Origin: Bacteroidaceae bacterium
GTDB taxonomy: Bacteria; Bacteroidota; Bacteroidia; Bacteroidales; Bacteroidaceae
Direction of reading: 5' to 3'
Length of the DNA stretch: 64,000 nt
NCBI GenBank assembly: GCA_017503065.1
Contig: JAFVTT010000009.1
Span: 1 to 64,000 of the forward strand
The notes under the pieces were generated by a model, which saw nothing but the letters and a program-made list of their open reading frames with translations, was not told the DNA's origin and did not search any database. The translations under genes were made by a program, and so were the position numbers. This document shows, piece after piece, positions 19,988 to 29,202 of the stretch (positions are counted from its first letter, which is position 1; each line of letters opens with the position of its first letter).

Positions 19988-20060
19988 AGCGGAAGACGGG
20001 GCTCAAACCCGCGACCCCCAGCTTGGAAGGCTAGTGCTCTATCGACTGAGCTACTTCCGC
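19988..20060 (-). tRNA. tRNA-Gly (TCC)
   Basis: On the minus strand the acceptor GCGGAAG/CTTCCGC, D-arm AGCTCAGTCGATAGAGC, anticodon loop CTTCCAA (anticodon TCC) and T-arm GTTTGAG form a normal cloverleaf. It is the second of three tandem tRNAs before tuf. Confidence 0.97.
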
Positions 20061-20091
20061 ATACCTTATTATATATAATCATTGAAAGAGG

Positions 20092-20174
20092 TGGGTAGTG
20101 ATGGATTCGAACCACCGAAGGCGTAAGCCAGCAGATTTACAGTCTGCCCCATTTGGCCACTCTGGTAACTACCC
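20092..20174 (-). tRNA. tRNA-Tyr (GTA)
   Basis: A type II tRNA of 83 bases with a long variable arm. The acceptor is GGGTAGT/ACTACCC with discriminator A, the anticodon loop is CTGTAAA (anticodon GTA), and the T-loop is GTTCGAA. It is the first gene after the strong promoter at 20193-20224. Confidence 0.97.
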
Positions 20175-20192
20175 ATTGCCTATTTGCGGATG

Positions 20193-20224
20193 CAAAATTA
20201 GGCATATTTTTTGAAACCGCCAAA
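20193..20224 (-). promoter_or_regulatory. Strong promoter of the tRNA-tuf-secE-nusG transcript
   Basis: On the minus strand TTTG (20221-20224), a 20-base spacer and TAATTTTG (20193-20200) match the Bacteroidetes -33/-7 consensus. The predicted start lies about 15 bases before the 5' end of tRNA-Tyr. Confidence 0.85.
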
Positions 20225-20250
20225 ACTTTTGCAAGTTTTTAGCGCTTTGT

Positions 20251-20538
20251 CTACTTATTTTTGTGCTTTTCTATCTGGCGCTCCAGTATTTCGCACGTTC
20301 TATCTATTGCTTCTTCAAATGTGTCGCATGTTTCGGAAGCGAACAAACTCTTACCCGGAACATCAGCCTTGATATCGACCTGCTTGTTCATCGCAGTCTC
20401 AGGCTTAACGACCTTCAATGACACCTCTACCTTTCCTATTTCGCCAGCGAAGCGTCCCAGTTTCCCGACTTTCTTTTCAATGAAGTCTTGAAGTCTCTCG
20501 TTCACGTCAAAGTGAATTGCCTTGATTCTAATGTCCAT
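20251..20538 (-). CDS. hpf: Ribosome hibernation promoting factor (HPF/RaiA family, short form)
   Basis: A 95-aa protein with the beta-alpha-beta-beta-beta-alpha fold of the family: MDIRIKAIHFDVNERLQDFIEKKVGKL at the start and FEEAIDRTCEILERQIEKHK at the end. The short form lacks the extra dimerisation domain of long HPF. It binds the 30S subunit in the tRNA/mRNA channel and stores ribosomes when growth slows. It is 15 bases downstream of the Xer recombinase gene and just before the tRNA promoter. Confidence 0.93.
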   Translation of the reverse strand: MDIRIKAIHFDVNERLQDFIEKKVGKLGRFAGEIGKVEVSLKVVKPETAMNKQVDIKADVPGKSLFASETCDTFEEAIDRTCEILERQIEKHKNK

Positions 20539-20553
20539 AAAGTCCTCCTTTCT

Positions 20554-21450
20554 TTAAGCTCTGGGGTGAGCTTGGTTATACAATTTCTTCAGTTCTTCGA
20601 AAGTAGTATTGGCATAAATAGCTGTCGTTTTCAAACTACTATGCCCCAGCAACTCTTTCACCGACTGGAGATCTGCAAAATTATTCAACATTGAGGTTGC
20701 GAAACTATGCCGCAAGACATGAGGGCTGCGTTTGGACTGAATAGTCACTCGCGACAATGCATCCCGCACAATCACACGCAACTTAGGATAGGCGATACGC
20801 TTGCCTGAACGCTCTTCAATGAACAACGCGGAATCCTCGGGTTTACCTCCCAAGACCGTCTCCCTTGCAAGCATGTAGTCCTCCAGTTCACGGAGCAGTT
20901 CCGGGTGCAGAGGAATAAGTCGCTGTTTATTACGCTTGCCGACAACGCTGACCATCGCATTACGCAAATCAACGTCTGCCAAATCCAAACCAAGTATCTC
21001 CGCGGCACGCATGCCAGTAGAATACAGCATACTTATGATTGTCTTGTCGCGCCTTCCCGCAAACGAATCAGGAAACTCCAAATCATCCAACAGACAATCC
21101 ATATCCGCCTCTCTGACGAAATACGGAAGAGGTTTACTCTTCTTTGGAGCATTGACACCATGAGCAGGATCCACCGCCACCAAACCTCGCCCCAGCATAA
21201 AACGATAGAACGATTTAACTGCACTCAGTTTAGGGCAAACACCTGACGCGGTAAGTCCCGAGTCCAACAAGCACACCATCCAAGAGCGCACCACATCGGA
21301 CGTAACAGTTTCCCAAGACATTTCCTCATCCAAGGATTTGAAATATAGTTCGAACGCTTTCAAACTACTGCTATAAGATACAACCGTCAATTCGCTATAA
21401 GCGCGTTCGTACCTGAGATAAGCAACAAACTCCTCGAATACTGCGTCCAT
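20554..21450 (-). CDS. XerC/XerD-type tyrosine recombinase
   Basis: A 298-aa recombinase with an N-terminal SAM-like core-binding domain (FEEFVAYLRYERAYSELTV) and a C-terminal catalytic domain. The catalytic set is visible: Arg in STGMRAAEI (about residue 147), HVLRHSF with His and Arg (about 243), His in LGHSSLKTT (about 266) and Tyr in TAIYAN (about 276). Length and organisation match the chromosomal dimer-resolution enzymes rather than phage or transposon integrases. Its location between rpsU and hpf is shared by many Bacteroidetes, which argues for a housekeeping role. XerC and XerD cannot be told apart here. Confidence 0.93.
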   Translation of the reverse strand: MDAVFEEFVAYLRYERAYSELTVVSYSSSLKAFELYFKSLDEEMSWETVTSDVVRSWMVCLLDSGLTASGVCPKLSAVKSFYRFMLGRGLVAVDPAHGVNAPKKSKPLPYFVREADMDCLLDDLEFPDSFAGRRDKTIISMLYSTGMRAAEILGLDLADVDLRNAMVSVVGKRNKQRLIPLHPELLRELEDYMLARETVLGGKPEDSALFIEERSGKRIAYPKLRVIVRDALSRVTIQSKRSPHVLRHSFATSMLNNFADLQSVKELLGHSSLKTTAIYANTTFEELKKLYNQAHPRA

Positions 21451-21558
21451 TTATTACCTCAACATTGTTTTTCTGAGGATAAAGATAGACATTTTTTCGG
21501 CAACTTCAAAAGGGATGCCTCAAAAATTAAACTTCTTTAATACTTTAGATGCGCGGGA

Positions 21559-21750
21559 TTAGTCCTCTACGCGCTGAAGCTGCTGCACATAGATAGCACG
21601 CTCCATCTTCAGACGGTTCTTAACAGAGGGTTTGTCAAACTGCTGACGAGCACGGAGCTCCTTAACAACACCAGTCTTCTCAAACTTACGCTTGAACTTT
21701 TTCAAAGCGCGCTCAATGTTCTCACCTTCTTTTACAGGTACTACAATCAT
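21559..21750 (-). CDS. rpsU: 30S ribosomal protein S21
   Basis: A 63-aa basic protein, starting MIVVPVKEGENIERALKKFKRKFEKTG, typical of Bacteroidetes S21. In this phylum S21 and the anti-Shine-Dalgarno end of 16S rRNA are thought to work together on the 30S platform. It heads the rpsU-xer-hpf group and has its own promoter. Confidence 0.95.
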   Translation of the reverse strand: MIVVPVKEGENIERALKKFKRKFEKTGVVKELRARQQFDKPSVKNRLKMERAIYVQQLQRVED

Positions 21751-21802
21751 TGTTTTAATTTTATGAATTAGTTAATGTTATGCAAAAACACATTTTGCGG
21801 CG

Positions 21803-21833
21803 CAAAGGTACGACCTTTTTATGAAGTGGCAAA
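21803..21833 (-). promoter_or_regulatory. Strong promoter of the rpsU-xer-hpf group
   Basis: On the minus strand TTTG (21830-21833), a 19-base spacer and TACCTTTG (21803-21810) fit the consensus exactly. The -7 box lies 53 bases before the rpsU ATG. Confidence 0.88.
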
Positions 21834-21949
21834 GAATTTTAGCAAAAAATTACATAATGCCTCATTGGAACAGCACGTTTCCACCATGAGGGCACACTTA
21901 TGCCCTCCCCAACAATCCCCTATGACCAGTCATTGTCATCAAAGAGGGA

Positions 21950-21984
21950 CAAATGAAAGGCTGCGCCATAACCATGACACAGCC
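21950..21984 (-). terminator. Probable terminator of mdh
   Basis: On the minus strand an 11-bp stem with G-T pairs (21974-21984 with 21959-21969) and a 4-base loop is followed by TTTCATTTG. It lies about 50 bases after the malate dehydrogenase stop. Confidence 0.65.
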
Positions 21985-22034
21985 TCCATACCTTATATAC
22001 AATATATATAGGTGTATTTTACTCTAAAACGAGA

Positions 22035-23027
22035 TTACAGATTAGGATTCTCCTTTGTCCAATCCTCAACTGCGGGGATGATGCCCAGAGCAATAATCTC
22101 GTCACGCATCTTGCCCAAGTGCTCAACAGAAGACTGCAGTGCAGCCATCTCCTCTGCTGTACCCTGAGGAGCGACATAGTGCACACCGTCTGCATCGATA
22201 GTGGTAGGCATAGCCATCATCACATTCTTGTAACCCAGTTCCTCGCTGTTTACATAACAACCAGCGGGCAGAGTGTAAGGCTCACCACCCATAGCAGCCT
22301 CGATCATCTTGATAGCGCAGTAAGATGGGCTCTGGAATGAGCTACGGCCACGCAGCTTGATGATGTTTGAACCACCCTGAACAGTATTATGCTTAATCTC
22401 GGCCCAACGCTCCTCTGAAAGACCCATTTCTGCCAGAGGTTTGCCATCAATCTTAACTTGAGAAGCGAATACTGCCATCTGCTCGCCATGACCGCCATAG
22501 GTCTTGGCACCGGTAACCTTGTCCTGCTGAACGCCGAACTCCTTGGCCAAAGCCTGTTGCAGACGTGTAGAGTCGAGGGCAGCCAGAGAAGTCAGCTGGT
22601 TGGGTTTCAAGCCAGAGTGGATCAGTGCTGTAAGAGCAGTAACGTCAGCGGGGTTGAAGATAACAACCACATGCTTCACATCAGGGCAATACTTCTTGAT
22701 GAAGTCACCGAACTCAGCGGCAATCTGGCAGTTGCCTTTCAGCAGATCCTCACGGGTCATGCCCTCCTTACGGGGAGCGCCACCTGAAGAGACAATGTAC
22801 TTGGCGCCAGTGAAAGCCTCTTCGGGATTGGTGGTCCAAGTAATATTAGCACCAGGGAAACCGCAATGTGCCATCTCGTCGGCCACTCCATGAACACCGG
22901 GTTCAAAGATATCGTACAAACAAATGTTGGGTGTCAAGCCCAGCATCAAAGCGCTCTGCACCATGTTAGAGCCGATCATACCGCCGGCACCAACAATAAG
23001 AAGTTTCTCGTCAGTTAAAAAAGCCAT
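22035..23027 (-). CDS. mdh: Malate dehydrogenase
   Basis: A 330-aa NAD-dependent dehydrogenase of the lactate/malate family in its Bacteroidetes form. The Rossmann motif GAGGMIGSNMV starts at residue 13, the substrate loop GAPRKEGMTREDLL follows (about 83-97), and the catalytic His lies in YGGHGEQMAVF. It interconverts malate and oxaloacetate, which feeds the reductive branch to fumarate and succinate in these anaerobes. It has its own promoter and terminator and seems to be a single-gene unit. A lactate-specific role is less likely given close resemblance to annotated malate enzymes. Confidence 0.92.
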   Translation of the reverse strand: MAFLTDEKLLIVGAGGMIGSNMVQSALMLGLTPNICLYDIFEPGVHGVADEMAHCGFPGANITWTTNPEEAFTGAKYIVSSGGAPRKEGMTREDLLKGNCQIAAEFGDFIKKYCPDVKHVVVIFNPADVTALTALIHSGLKPNQLTSLAALDSTRLQQALAKEFGVQQDKVTGAKTYGGHGEQMAVFASQVKIDGKPLAEMGLSEERWAEIKHNTVQGGSNIIKLRGRSSFQSPSYCAIKMIEAAMGGEPYTLPAGCYVNSEELGYKNVMMAMPTTIDADGVHYVAPQGTAEEMAALQSSVEHLGKMRDEIIALGIIPAVEDWTKENPNL

Positions 23028-23068
23028 AATTTTAAGTATTTAGTGTTTAAATGAATATTTACTCCGAA

Positions 23069-23076
23069 CAAAGATA
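23069..23076 (-). promoter_or_regulatory. -7 promoter box (TATCTTTG) of mdh
   Basis: On the minus strand TATCTTTG is preceded 20 bases upstream by GTTG, a usable -33 element. The box lies 42 bases before the mdh ATG. Confidence 0.7.
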
Positions 23077-23160
23077 ATATTTTTTCAAATACCAAGCAAC
23101 GTTAATGCTTTAATTTTACCCATTCGGTTCTGTTTTGCCACATAGGACTTACAAATACCT

Positions 23161-24777
23161 TCAGATTGGCAGCGTTGCATTTTCCAACCATGCCCTTTCC
23201 GACTCATCGGACAAGTGCGGAAGCAGGACTGTGCAAACCCGTGCATGATAGTTGTTCAACCACTGGCGCTCCTCAAAGGTAAGCATCTCCGGAACTATCA
23301 GTTTCCTGTCGTACGGACACAGAGTCAATGGTTCAAACCTGAAGAAAGTGCCAAAATCCGACTCCTGTGCCGGAAGGCACAACAGGCAGTTCTCTATACG
23401 CACTCCAAACTTGTCCTGCACATATATTCCGGGCTCGTCGGTGATAACCTGTCCTACCAGTACAGGCCGAACAGTGTCCGCACGATGGTTCTTTCTAATT
23501 TGTACCGGTCCCTCATGCACTCCGAGGACGTGTCCTACCCCATGACCTGTACCATGTCCGAAGTCATAGCCCTCGCGCCACATCGGCGCTCTGGCAACTG
23601 TATCCAACTGCAAACCGGTAGTCCCCTGGGGGAAACGCATTGCCTGCAACTGCAAATGCCCCTTTAGCACAAGAGTATAAACACGCCTTTCCTCTTCGCC
23701 GGGTTTGCCGATGGCTATTGTACGTGTTATGTCCGTAGTACCGCAATCGTAGTGTGCACCACTGTCCAGCAGAAGCAGACCGTCGGCACGAACCTCTGCA
23801 TCAGTCTCTTCTGTTGCCTCATAGTGCACTATTGCGCCATGTGCGCCAAAACCCGCTATCGTTTCAAAACTAAGAGAGAGGAAACCGGGCTGTTCAGCAC
23901 GCAAAGCCGTCAGTTCCCTGTCCACCCACAGTTCTGTAACCTTTTCTCCATGCGCTATCGCCTCCTCCATCTTCTTCAGGAAACGCACCATTGCAAGGCC
24001 GTCGCGTACATGCGCCTGTCGGAAACCCTCCTGCTCAACCTCGTTCTTTATCGATTTCCATTCGGCAACAGGAGTCTCCGAACAATATTCTGCCAGACTC
24101 TCATCATAGTCCTCTATTGATACTCCCAATCCATGCAGATAATCGTTTATGCCGGAAACCTGTTCCTTGTTCACATAAAGTACATGACTACCATCGGCAC
24201 TAACATACAGAAAAGAGATTACGAATGGATTATAGGCAATATCATTGCCACGTATGTTCAGCAACCATGCTATCTCTGCCAAGTCCGACACGTAAATGCC
24301 AGGATATCCGCTACTCTGCAAATAGTCCATCAAGCGCTGTATCTTATCTTTGGCAGATTGACCGGCAATTTCATCATTCATGACCCATGCCTCGGTACAT
24401 GGCAATGGAGGACGGTCTGTCCAAATATCATCAAATGGAGCATTGTAACTCCAAAGAACATTATTGCAATGCCCGTCCAACCATTCCTGTATATCTGTAT
24501 CCACACCATCCCTCATCAGGCGGAACTCCGTTCCTGACAACTGTTCCTCTGCCTGAAGCCAGTAGCGCGAGTCAGTCCACAACAAAGCATCGTCCTTGGT
24601 AACCACGGCCGTTCCTGCACTGCCGGTAAAACCGGTCAGCCACTTTCTGCACTGCCAATGCTCTGCCAGATATTCGGAACCGTGCGGGTCGTCCGTTGGC
24701 ACAACCAATGCATCCAGTCCTTCCTGGACCATCCATTCGCGCACGGCACAAAGTTTATCCTCTATAGACATATTCAT
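23161..24777 (-). CDS. Xaa-Pro aminopeptidase (aminopeptidase P, M24B family)
   Basis: A 538-aa protein with two N-terminal creatinase-like domains and a C-terminal pita-bread catalytic domain. The two-metal ligands are visible: LLLDSGAHYDCGTTDITRT (two Asp, about residues 340-355), the His in GHGTGHGVGHVLGVHEGP, Glu in VITDEPGIYV and a last Glu in FGVRIEN. It removes the first residue from peptides with proline at position two. The start at 24777 overlaps the end of the upstream gene by 23 bases; an ATG at 24771 is equally possible. The long form with the extra domain is usual in Bacteroidetes. Confidence 0.92.
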   Translation of the reverse strand: MNMSIEDKLCAVREWMVQEGLDALVVPTDDPHGSEYLAEHWQCRKWLTGFTGSAGTAVVTKDDALLWTDSRYWLQAEEQLSGTEFRLMRDGVDTDIQEWLDGHCNNVLWSYNAPFDDIWTDRPPLPCTEAWVMNDEIAGQSAKDKIQRLMDYLQSSGYPGIYVSDLAEIAWLLNIRGNDIAYNPFVISFLYVSADGSHVLYVNKEQVSGINDYLHGLGVSIEDYDESLAEYCSETPVAEWKSIKNEVEQEGFRQAHVRDGLAMVRFLKKMEEAIAHGEKVTELWVDRELTALRAEQPGFLSLSFETIAGFGAHGAIVHYEATEETDAEVRADGLLLLDSGAHYDCGTTDITRTIAIGKPGEEERRVYTLVLKGHLQLQAMRFPQGTTGLQLDTVARAPMWREGYDFGHGTGHGVGHVLGVHEGPVQIRKNHRADTVRPVLVGQVITDEPGIYVQDKFGVRIENCLLCLPAQESDFGTFFRFEPLTLCPYDRKLIVPEMLTFEERQWLNNYHARVCTVLLPHLSDESERAWLENATLPI

Positions 24778-25336
24778 CGCTTGTTGTTACGATTTGTGTA
24801 TTCTCGGGATTGCTGTCCGCCTCCCTGTACCAGTCGCTGTATTCTATATAGTGCCGGGCATAGGTCTTGTTCAAGGTCTGCGCCTGTTCGGCATCAACCT
24901 TCTTGACAAACTTGGCAGGAACACCCGCCCACAGTTCGCCATCACCGATAAGGGTATTGCTCAGTACCAGGGCACCGGCAGCAACAATAGCGCCACGTCC
25001 CACGACGGCGTGGTCCAGCACCGTCGCTCCCATGCCTACCAGAGCACCGTCCTTTATCTCACATCCGTGCAGGGTGACGGAATGCCCTATGGTAACATCA
25101 TCTCCGAGAATACAAGGAGCCTTGCCGTTCAGGGTATGCAGGCATGAATTGTCCTGGATGTTAGTTCTGTTGCCAATCTTTATGAAGTGTACGTCACCTC
25201 TCACCACGGCATTGAACCAAACCGTGCAATCGTCGCCCATCTCTACATCTCCTGCTATCACCGCTCCTTCCGAGAAGTAGCAGTGCTTGCCGAACCTAGG
25301 GGCAGGCATGCCTTTCAGAGTCTTTATTATAGCCAT
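24755..25336 (-). CDS. Gamma-carbonic-anhydrase-like hexapeptide-repeat protein
   Basis: A 193-aa left-handed beta-helix protein. Hexapeptide repeats run from about residue 18 to 150 (CTVWFNAVVRGDVHFIKIG; VTIGHSVTLHGCEIKDGALVGMGA). The three metal-binding histidines of the gamma class are present in SCLH, TIGH and TLHG, and the conserved Arg is in VVRGD. The last 40 residues form a helix and a polar tail. The family includes true carbonic anhydrases and YrdA/PaaY-like proteins of unclear activity, so the enzyme activity is not certain. The stop overlaps the next gene, suggesting coupling. Confidence 0.88.
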   Translation of the reverse strand: MAIIKTLKGMPAPRFGKHCYFSEGAVIAGDVEMGDDCTVWFNAVVRGDVHFIKIGNRTNIQDNSCLHTLNGKAPCILGDDVTIGHSVTLHGCEIKDGALVGMGATVLDHAVVGRGAIVAAGALVLSNTLIGDGELWAGVPAKFVKKVDAEQAQTLNKTYARHYIEYSDWYREADSNPENTQIVTTSDEYVYRG

Positions 25337-25357
25337 GATGCTCTACTTTTGGTTCAA

Positions 25358-26920
25358 TCAGTTCAGCGTTTCCACCGCAAACGCCATTCTGCGCAGGGTT
25401 TCCTCCTTGCCAAGGAATGCCGCCAGTTCATACATATCGGGACCCTGCCCCTCGCCGACCAGGCAAACGCGCCATGCGTTCCAAGGCTTCACGCCGCTTG
25501 CTTCCACCCACGGGTCGCATATAGCCTTCATGCCTTCCACGGTCCAGTCGGTTACGGTCTCAAGAACAGAGGCAAATTGCTTCATCTCTTCGGCAGTCGT
25601 CTCTTTCCAGTTCTTCTTTACGAACTTGTCCTCCTTGTTGAATTCCGCCGGCGCTACGAAGAAGAACTTGGTCAGTGGCCACAGGTCGGACACGAAACTT
25701 ATGTTTCGCTTCTTCTTGTTACCCTGTGCGTCCACATACTCGATTACCTTCATCTTCATCATGCGCACCACCTCGGTCATCTGTTCTACCGTAGCCTCTA
25801 TACCCTGTGCAGCCAGAACCTTGCCGAACTCGGGTGCCCATTCACTGTCCTCGCGGCGTATCATATACTGATGGTTGAACCACGCAGCCTTTACGAAGTC
25901 AAACTTGGCGCCGTTCTTGGAGCACTTGCTCAGGTCAAAGAGTTTTACCATCTCGTCCAGAGACAGCATCTCCGAACCCTCCTCACCGGGATTCCAGCCA
26001 AGCAGTGCCAGGAAGTTCAGCACTGCCTCGGGCAGATAGCCCTTCTCGCGATAACCGCTGCTCACCTCACCGCTCTTGGGGTCGTGCCACTCCAAGGGGA
26101 ACACCGGGAAACCGAGTTTGTCGCCGTCGCGCTTGGAGAGTTTGCCGTTACCCACAGGCTTCAGCAACAAAGACAAGTGTGCAAAACGTGGCATCGTGTC
26201 CTCCCAACCGAAAGCGCGGTAAAGCAACACGTGCAGAGGGGCACTGGGCAACCATTCCTCACCTCTGATTACATGTGTCACTTCCATCAGATGGTCATCC
26301 ACGATGTTGGCCAGATGATATGTTGGCAGGTCATCGGCACTCTTGTACAGGACCTTGTCGTCCAGAATGCTTGAATTGATGACCACATCGCCACGGATAA
26401 TGTCGTCCACATGCACGTCCTCTCCGGGTTCTATCAGGAAACGCACCACATAGGGGTGTCCGCCCTCTATCAAGGCATCCACCTCCTCCTTGGGCATGGT
26501 CAGCGAATTACGCATCATGCCACGAGTCTTGGCATCGTACTGGAAGTTCTCTATCTCCTGACGCTTTGCATCCAGTTCCTCTGGTGTATCGAATGCGATG
26601 TATGCCTTGCCGGCGTCAAGCAACACCTTCACATACTCGCGGTATATGTCCCTGCGCTCGCTCTGACGGTATGGGCCATGGCTTCCTCCGAAACCGACTC
26701 CTTCGTCAAACTTCACACCAAGCCAGTTGAAAGACTCCACAATATATTCCTCTGCTCCGGGCACGAAACGTCCGGAGTCTGTATCCTCGATACGGAAAAT
26801 GAAATCGCCGCCATGCTGACGGGCAAACAGATAATTATATAGTGCAGTACGCACACCTCCGATATGCAAAGGGCCCGTTGGGCTGGGAGCGAAACGCACC
26901 CTTACTCTTCTTTCTGCCAT
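25358..26920 (-). CDS. gltX: Glutamyl-tRNA synthetase
   Basis: A 520-aa class I synthetase. The HIGH motif is in [16 protein letters not shown] (residues about 14-29) and the KMSKS equivalent is KLSKRDG (about residue 260). The C-terminal anticodon-binding helical cage follows. Length is slightly longer than the E. coli enzyme but normal for Bacteroidetes. It lies 21 bases upstream of the hexapeptide protein gene, so gltX, that gene and the aminopeptidase gene probably form one transcript. Confidence 0.97.
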   Translation of the reverse strand: MAERRVRVRFAPSPTGPLHIGGVRTALYNYLFARQHGGDFIFRIEDTDSGRFVPGAEEYIVESFNWLGVKFDEGVGFGGSHGPYRQSERRDIYREYVKVLLDAGKAYIAFDTPEELDAKRQEIENFQYDAKTRGMMRNSLTMPKEEVDALIEGGHPYVVRFLIEPGEDVHVDDIIRGDVVINSSILDDKVLYKSADDLPTYHLANIVDDHLMEVTHVIRGEEWLPSAPLHVLLYRAFGWEDTMPRFAHLSLLLKPVGNGKLSKRDGDKLGFPVFPLEWHDPKSGEVSSGYREKGYLPEAVLNFLALLGWNPGEEGSEMLSLDEMVKLFDLSKCSKNGAKFDFVKAAWFNHQYMIRREDSEWAPEFGKVLAAQGIEATVEQMTEVVRMMKMKVIEYVDAQGNKKKRNISFVSDLWPLTKFFFVAPAEFNKEDKFVKKNWKETTAEEMKQFASVLETVTDWTVEGMKAICDPWVEASGVKPWNAWRVCLVGEGQGPDMYELAAFLGKEETLRRMAFAVETLN

Positions 26921-26950
26921 TACATTATTATATTATAGATATTATTGCCA

Positions 26951-26958
26951 CAAAAGTA
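26951..26958 (-). promoter_or_regulatory. -7 promoter box (TACTTTTG) of gltX
   Basis: On the minus strand TACTTTTG lies 30 bases before the gltX ATG, in the 104-base gap shared with the divergent 7TM-HD gene. A clean -33 box was not identified. Confidence 0.6.
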
Positions 26959-27024
26959 CAACATTTTTTTCTATTAGCCGGCATTTTTTTGTAATTTAGC
27001 GCTCGAAAGAAACAATTAAAGGAT

Positions 27025-29088
27025 ATGAGCAGATTCAACCATCGTAACAAGTGGACACAACGCGATTACATCACACGCTTCCTGTCCATTGCCTTTGTAA
27101 TAGCAGTATTTGTTACCTTTATGCCCCGTGAAAGCGTGCGCACCTACCATTATCATGAAGGAGGTGTATGGGATTACGGCACCCTCATTGCCGAAGACAG
27201 TTTCCCCATCCTTAAAAGCGAGGCACAGCTTCAACGAGAGAGGGACAGCGTAATACACTTCCACCAACCCTATTTCCAGGTTGCGCCCAACGTTGTCGAC
27301 AGTATCATCAAGCTCTGGCACAATGTTTTCCAAAATGAGCTAAAGAATTCAATACCGGTTCACTATGAAAACTATGTCACTTCCAAACTGATGGAGGCTT
27401 ACGACCGCGGTATTGTTTCCGGCGAGGAGTACAGCATCGTGGACAACCAACGTATCAGTGCCATACGCGTCATCAAAGGCAACATCTCCTCCATACGCCC
27501 CACCTCGGAAATTCTGTCACCCAAAACGGCATACGAGATGCTCATAAACTCTGCCGACAGTACGAAATACAAACGTTCAGACCTCATGCAGTGTCAACTG
27601 AACCGCTTCCTCACTGCCAATCTACGCTACGATGAGCCAAAGAGCAAGCAAGACCTCCGGGATGTGGAAAGTCTTGTCACTCCGTATCAGGGACAGGTGA
27701 TTGTGGGACAGAAAATCGTGGACCGGGGAGAAATCATCAACGCGCATACGTTCCGCATCCTTGAAAGCATGCATCACCATATCGACGGCCGCGAGAAATC
27801 CACTACAGAGATTCTTCTCAACCTCTCCGGACAGTTGGCATACACTTGCATCATAGTCATCCTGTTCTTCATGTATTTCCAACAGTTCCGCAATGACTAT
27901 CTCGGAACACCACGGGCCATGCTTCTTACCTGCACCATGTTCCTGTTATTCCCTCTTCTTACATATGCCATAGTGGTGCACAGCAACCTCAGCCCATACA
28001 TACTGCCATTCTGCATAACTCCAGTCTTCATCAGGATTTTCATGGACAGCCGTACGGCATTTATTGCACACTTTATGACCATAATGATGTGTGTGCCTGC
28101 CGTTTCACAACCAGCAGAATTCGTAACCATACAGACTCTTGCCGGACTGACGGCCATCATCAGTCTTCGCCAGCTCACCCAACGTTCTGAACTGTTCAGA
28201 GCTATTCTCATCGTACTGGCAGTATCAGTTCTGACCTATATCAGCATACAGCTCATAAACCGCCGTGTACTGTATATCGAGGATGTAAACTATAACGACC
28301 TCATCAGCATCTCCATCGGTTGCCTGCTTCTCATGGTTTCATATCTCTTGCTTATACCAATTGAAAGGGGGTTCGGTTTCACCAGCAATGTGACACTGAT
28401 AGAACTTTCCAATGCCAACAACCCTCTTCTGCGCCGTATGTCGGAAGAAGCCCCCGGCACCTTCCAACACAGCATGCAGGTTGCCAATCTGGCTGCTGCC
28501 GTGGCAGAGCGTCTGGGCGCAAAGAACCAACTTGTCCGCACAGGTGCTCTCTATCACGACATAGGCAAAATACGCCATGCGGCATTCTTCACAGAGAACC
28601 AGCGTGGAATAAATCCGCACGACCGACTTACCGACATACAGTCGGCACAGATTATCATCAGCCATGTCCGCGAAGGACTGGCTCTTGCCGAAAAGCACAA
28701 ACTGCCTCAAGTAATACGCGATTTCATTGTCACCCACCACGGCAAGAGCCTGACACGCTACTTCTACATCCAGGCACAGAACAAGAGCAAGGATATTGAA
28801 ATAGACCCCACAAGCTTCACCTACCCGGGTCCCGAACCAAATACAATCGAGCAAGCCATTCTTATGATGTGCGATGCCGTGGAGGCGGCAAGCAGAAGTC
28901 TCAAGGAAATTACCGAGGAAACCATCTCGGACCTGGTGGACAAGATTGTTGACGGCCAGCTTGCAGAAGGCCACTTCAAGCAGACGCCCATTACCTTCCT
29001 GGATATCGAGAATGCCAAGGATGTCATGAAGAAGAAGTTGCAGACCATCTACCATACTCGCATCCAATACCCGGAACTTAAAAAGTAA
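27025..29088 (+). CDS. 7TM-HD family membrane phosphodiesterase (PgpH-like)
   Basis: A 687-aa membrane protein. One N-terminal membrane helix (about 14-33) is followed by an extracytoplasmic 7TMR-HDED-like domain, then seven membrane helices (about 265-460), then a cytoplasmic HD domain with ALYHDIGKIRHAAFF (about residue 510) and the further histidines in ISHVREG and VTHHGK. Family members such as PgpH hydrolyse the second messenger c-di-AMP; that activity is inferred here. The ATG at 27025 is preceded by AAAGGA. The gene diverges from gltX and ends in a heptamer-array gap facing priA. Confidence 0.9.
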   Translation: MSRFNHRNKWTQRDYITRFLSIAFVIAVFVTFMPRESVRTYHYHEGGVWDYGTLIAEDSFPILKSEAQLQRERDSVIHFHQPYFQVAPNVVDSIIKLWHNVFQNELKNSIPVHYENYVTSKLMEAYDRGIVSGEEYSIVDNQRISAIRVIKGNISSIRPTSEILSPKTAYEMLINSADSTKYKRSDLMQCQLNRFLTANLRYDEPKSKQDLRDVESLVTPYQGQVIVGQKIVDRGEIINAHTFRILESMHHHIDGREKSTTEILLNLSGQLAYTCIIVILFFMYFQQFRNDYLGTPRAMLLTCTMFLLFPLLTYAIVVHSNLSPYILPFCITPVFIRIFMDSRTAFIAHFMTIMMCVPAVSQPAEFVTIQTLAGLTAIISLRQLTQRSELFRAILIVLAVSVLTYISIQLINRRVLYIEDVNYNDLISISIGCLLLMVSYLLLIPIERGFGFTSNVTLIELSNANNPLLRRMSEEAPGTFQHSMQVANLAAAVAERLGAKNQLVRTGALYHDIGKIRHAAFFTENQRGINPHDRLTDIQSAQIIISHVREGLALAEKHKLPQVIRDFIVTHHGKSLTRYFYIQAQNKSKDIEIDPTSFTYPGPEPNTIEQAILMMCDAVEAASRSLKEITEETISDLVDKIVDGQLAEGHFKQTPITFLDIENAKDVMKKKLQTIYHTRIQYPELKK

Positions 29089-29201
29089 ACGGAAAGATGA
29101 AAACAGAAAGGGGAAAACGGGAAACTGGAGGTACTCCCTCGTGCGTAGTTAACCGCCAATTCGCACTGCAAGTCAGTTTTCCGTTTTCCTCTTTCCTATC
29201 T
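29087..29201. repeat. Facing heptamer arrays in the convergent gap; may act as bidirectional terminator
   Basis: From 29087 to 29128 six units of 7 bases run in strict register (AAACGGA, AAGATGA, AAACAGA, AAGGGGA, AAACGGG, AAACTGG). From 29174 to 29201 four units run in the opposite sense (CAGTTTT, CCGTTTT, CCTCTTT, CCTATCT). The two arms can pair over more than 20 bases with few mismatches. The gap lies between the ends of the 7TM-HD gene and priA, so a terminator role is plausible. Confidence 0.75.
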
Positions 29202-29202
29202 C

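Noticed and set aside
20554..21450. Integrase of an integrative element
   Set aside because: Placement between rpsU and hpf, XerC/D length and the absence of att-like repeats or mobile genes favour a housekeeping recombinase, although tRNA genes are close.
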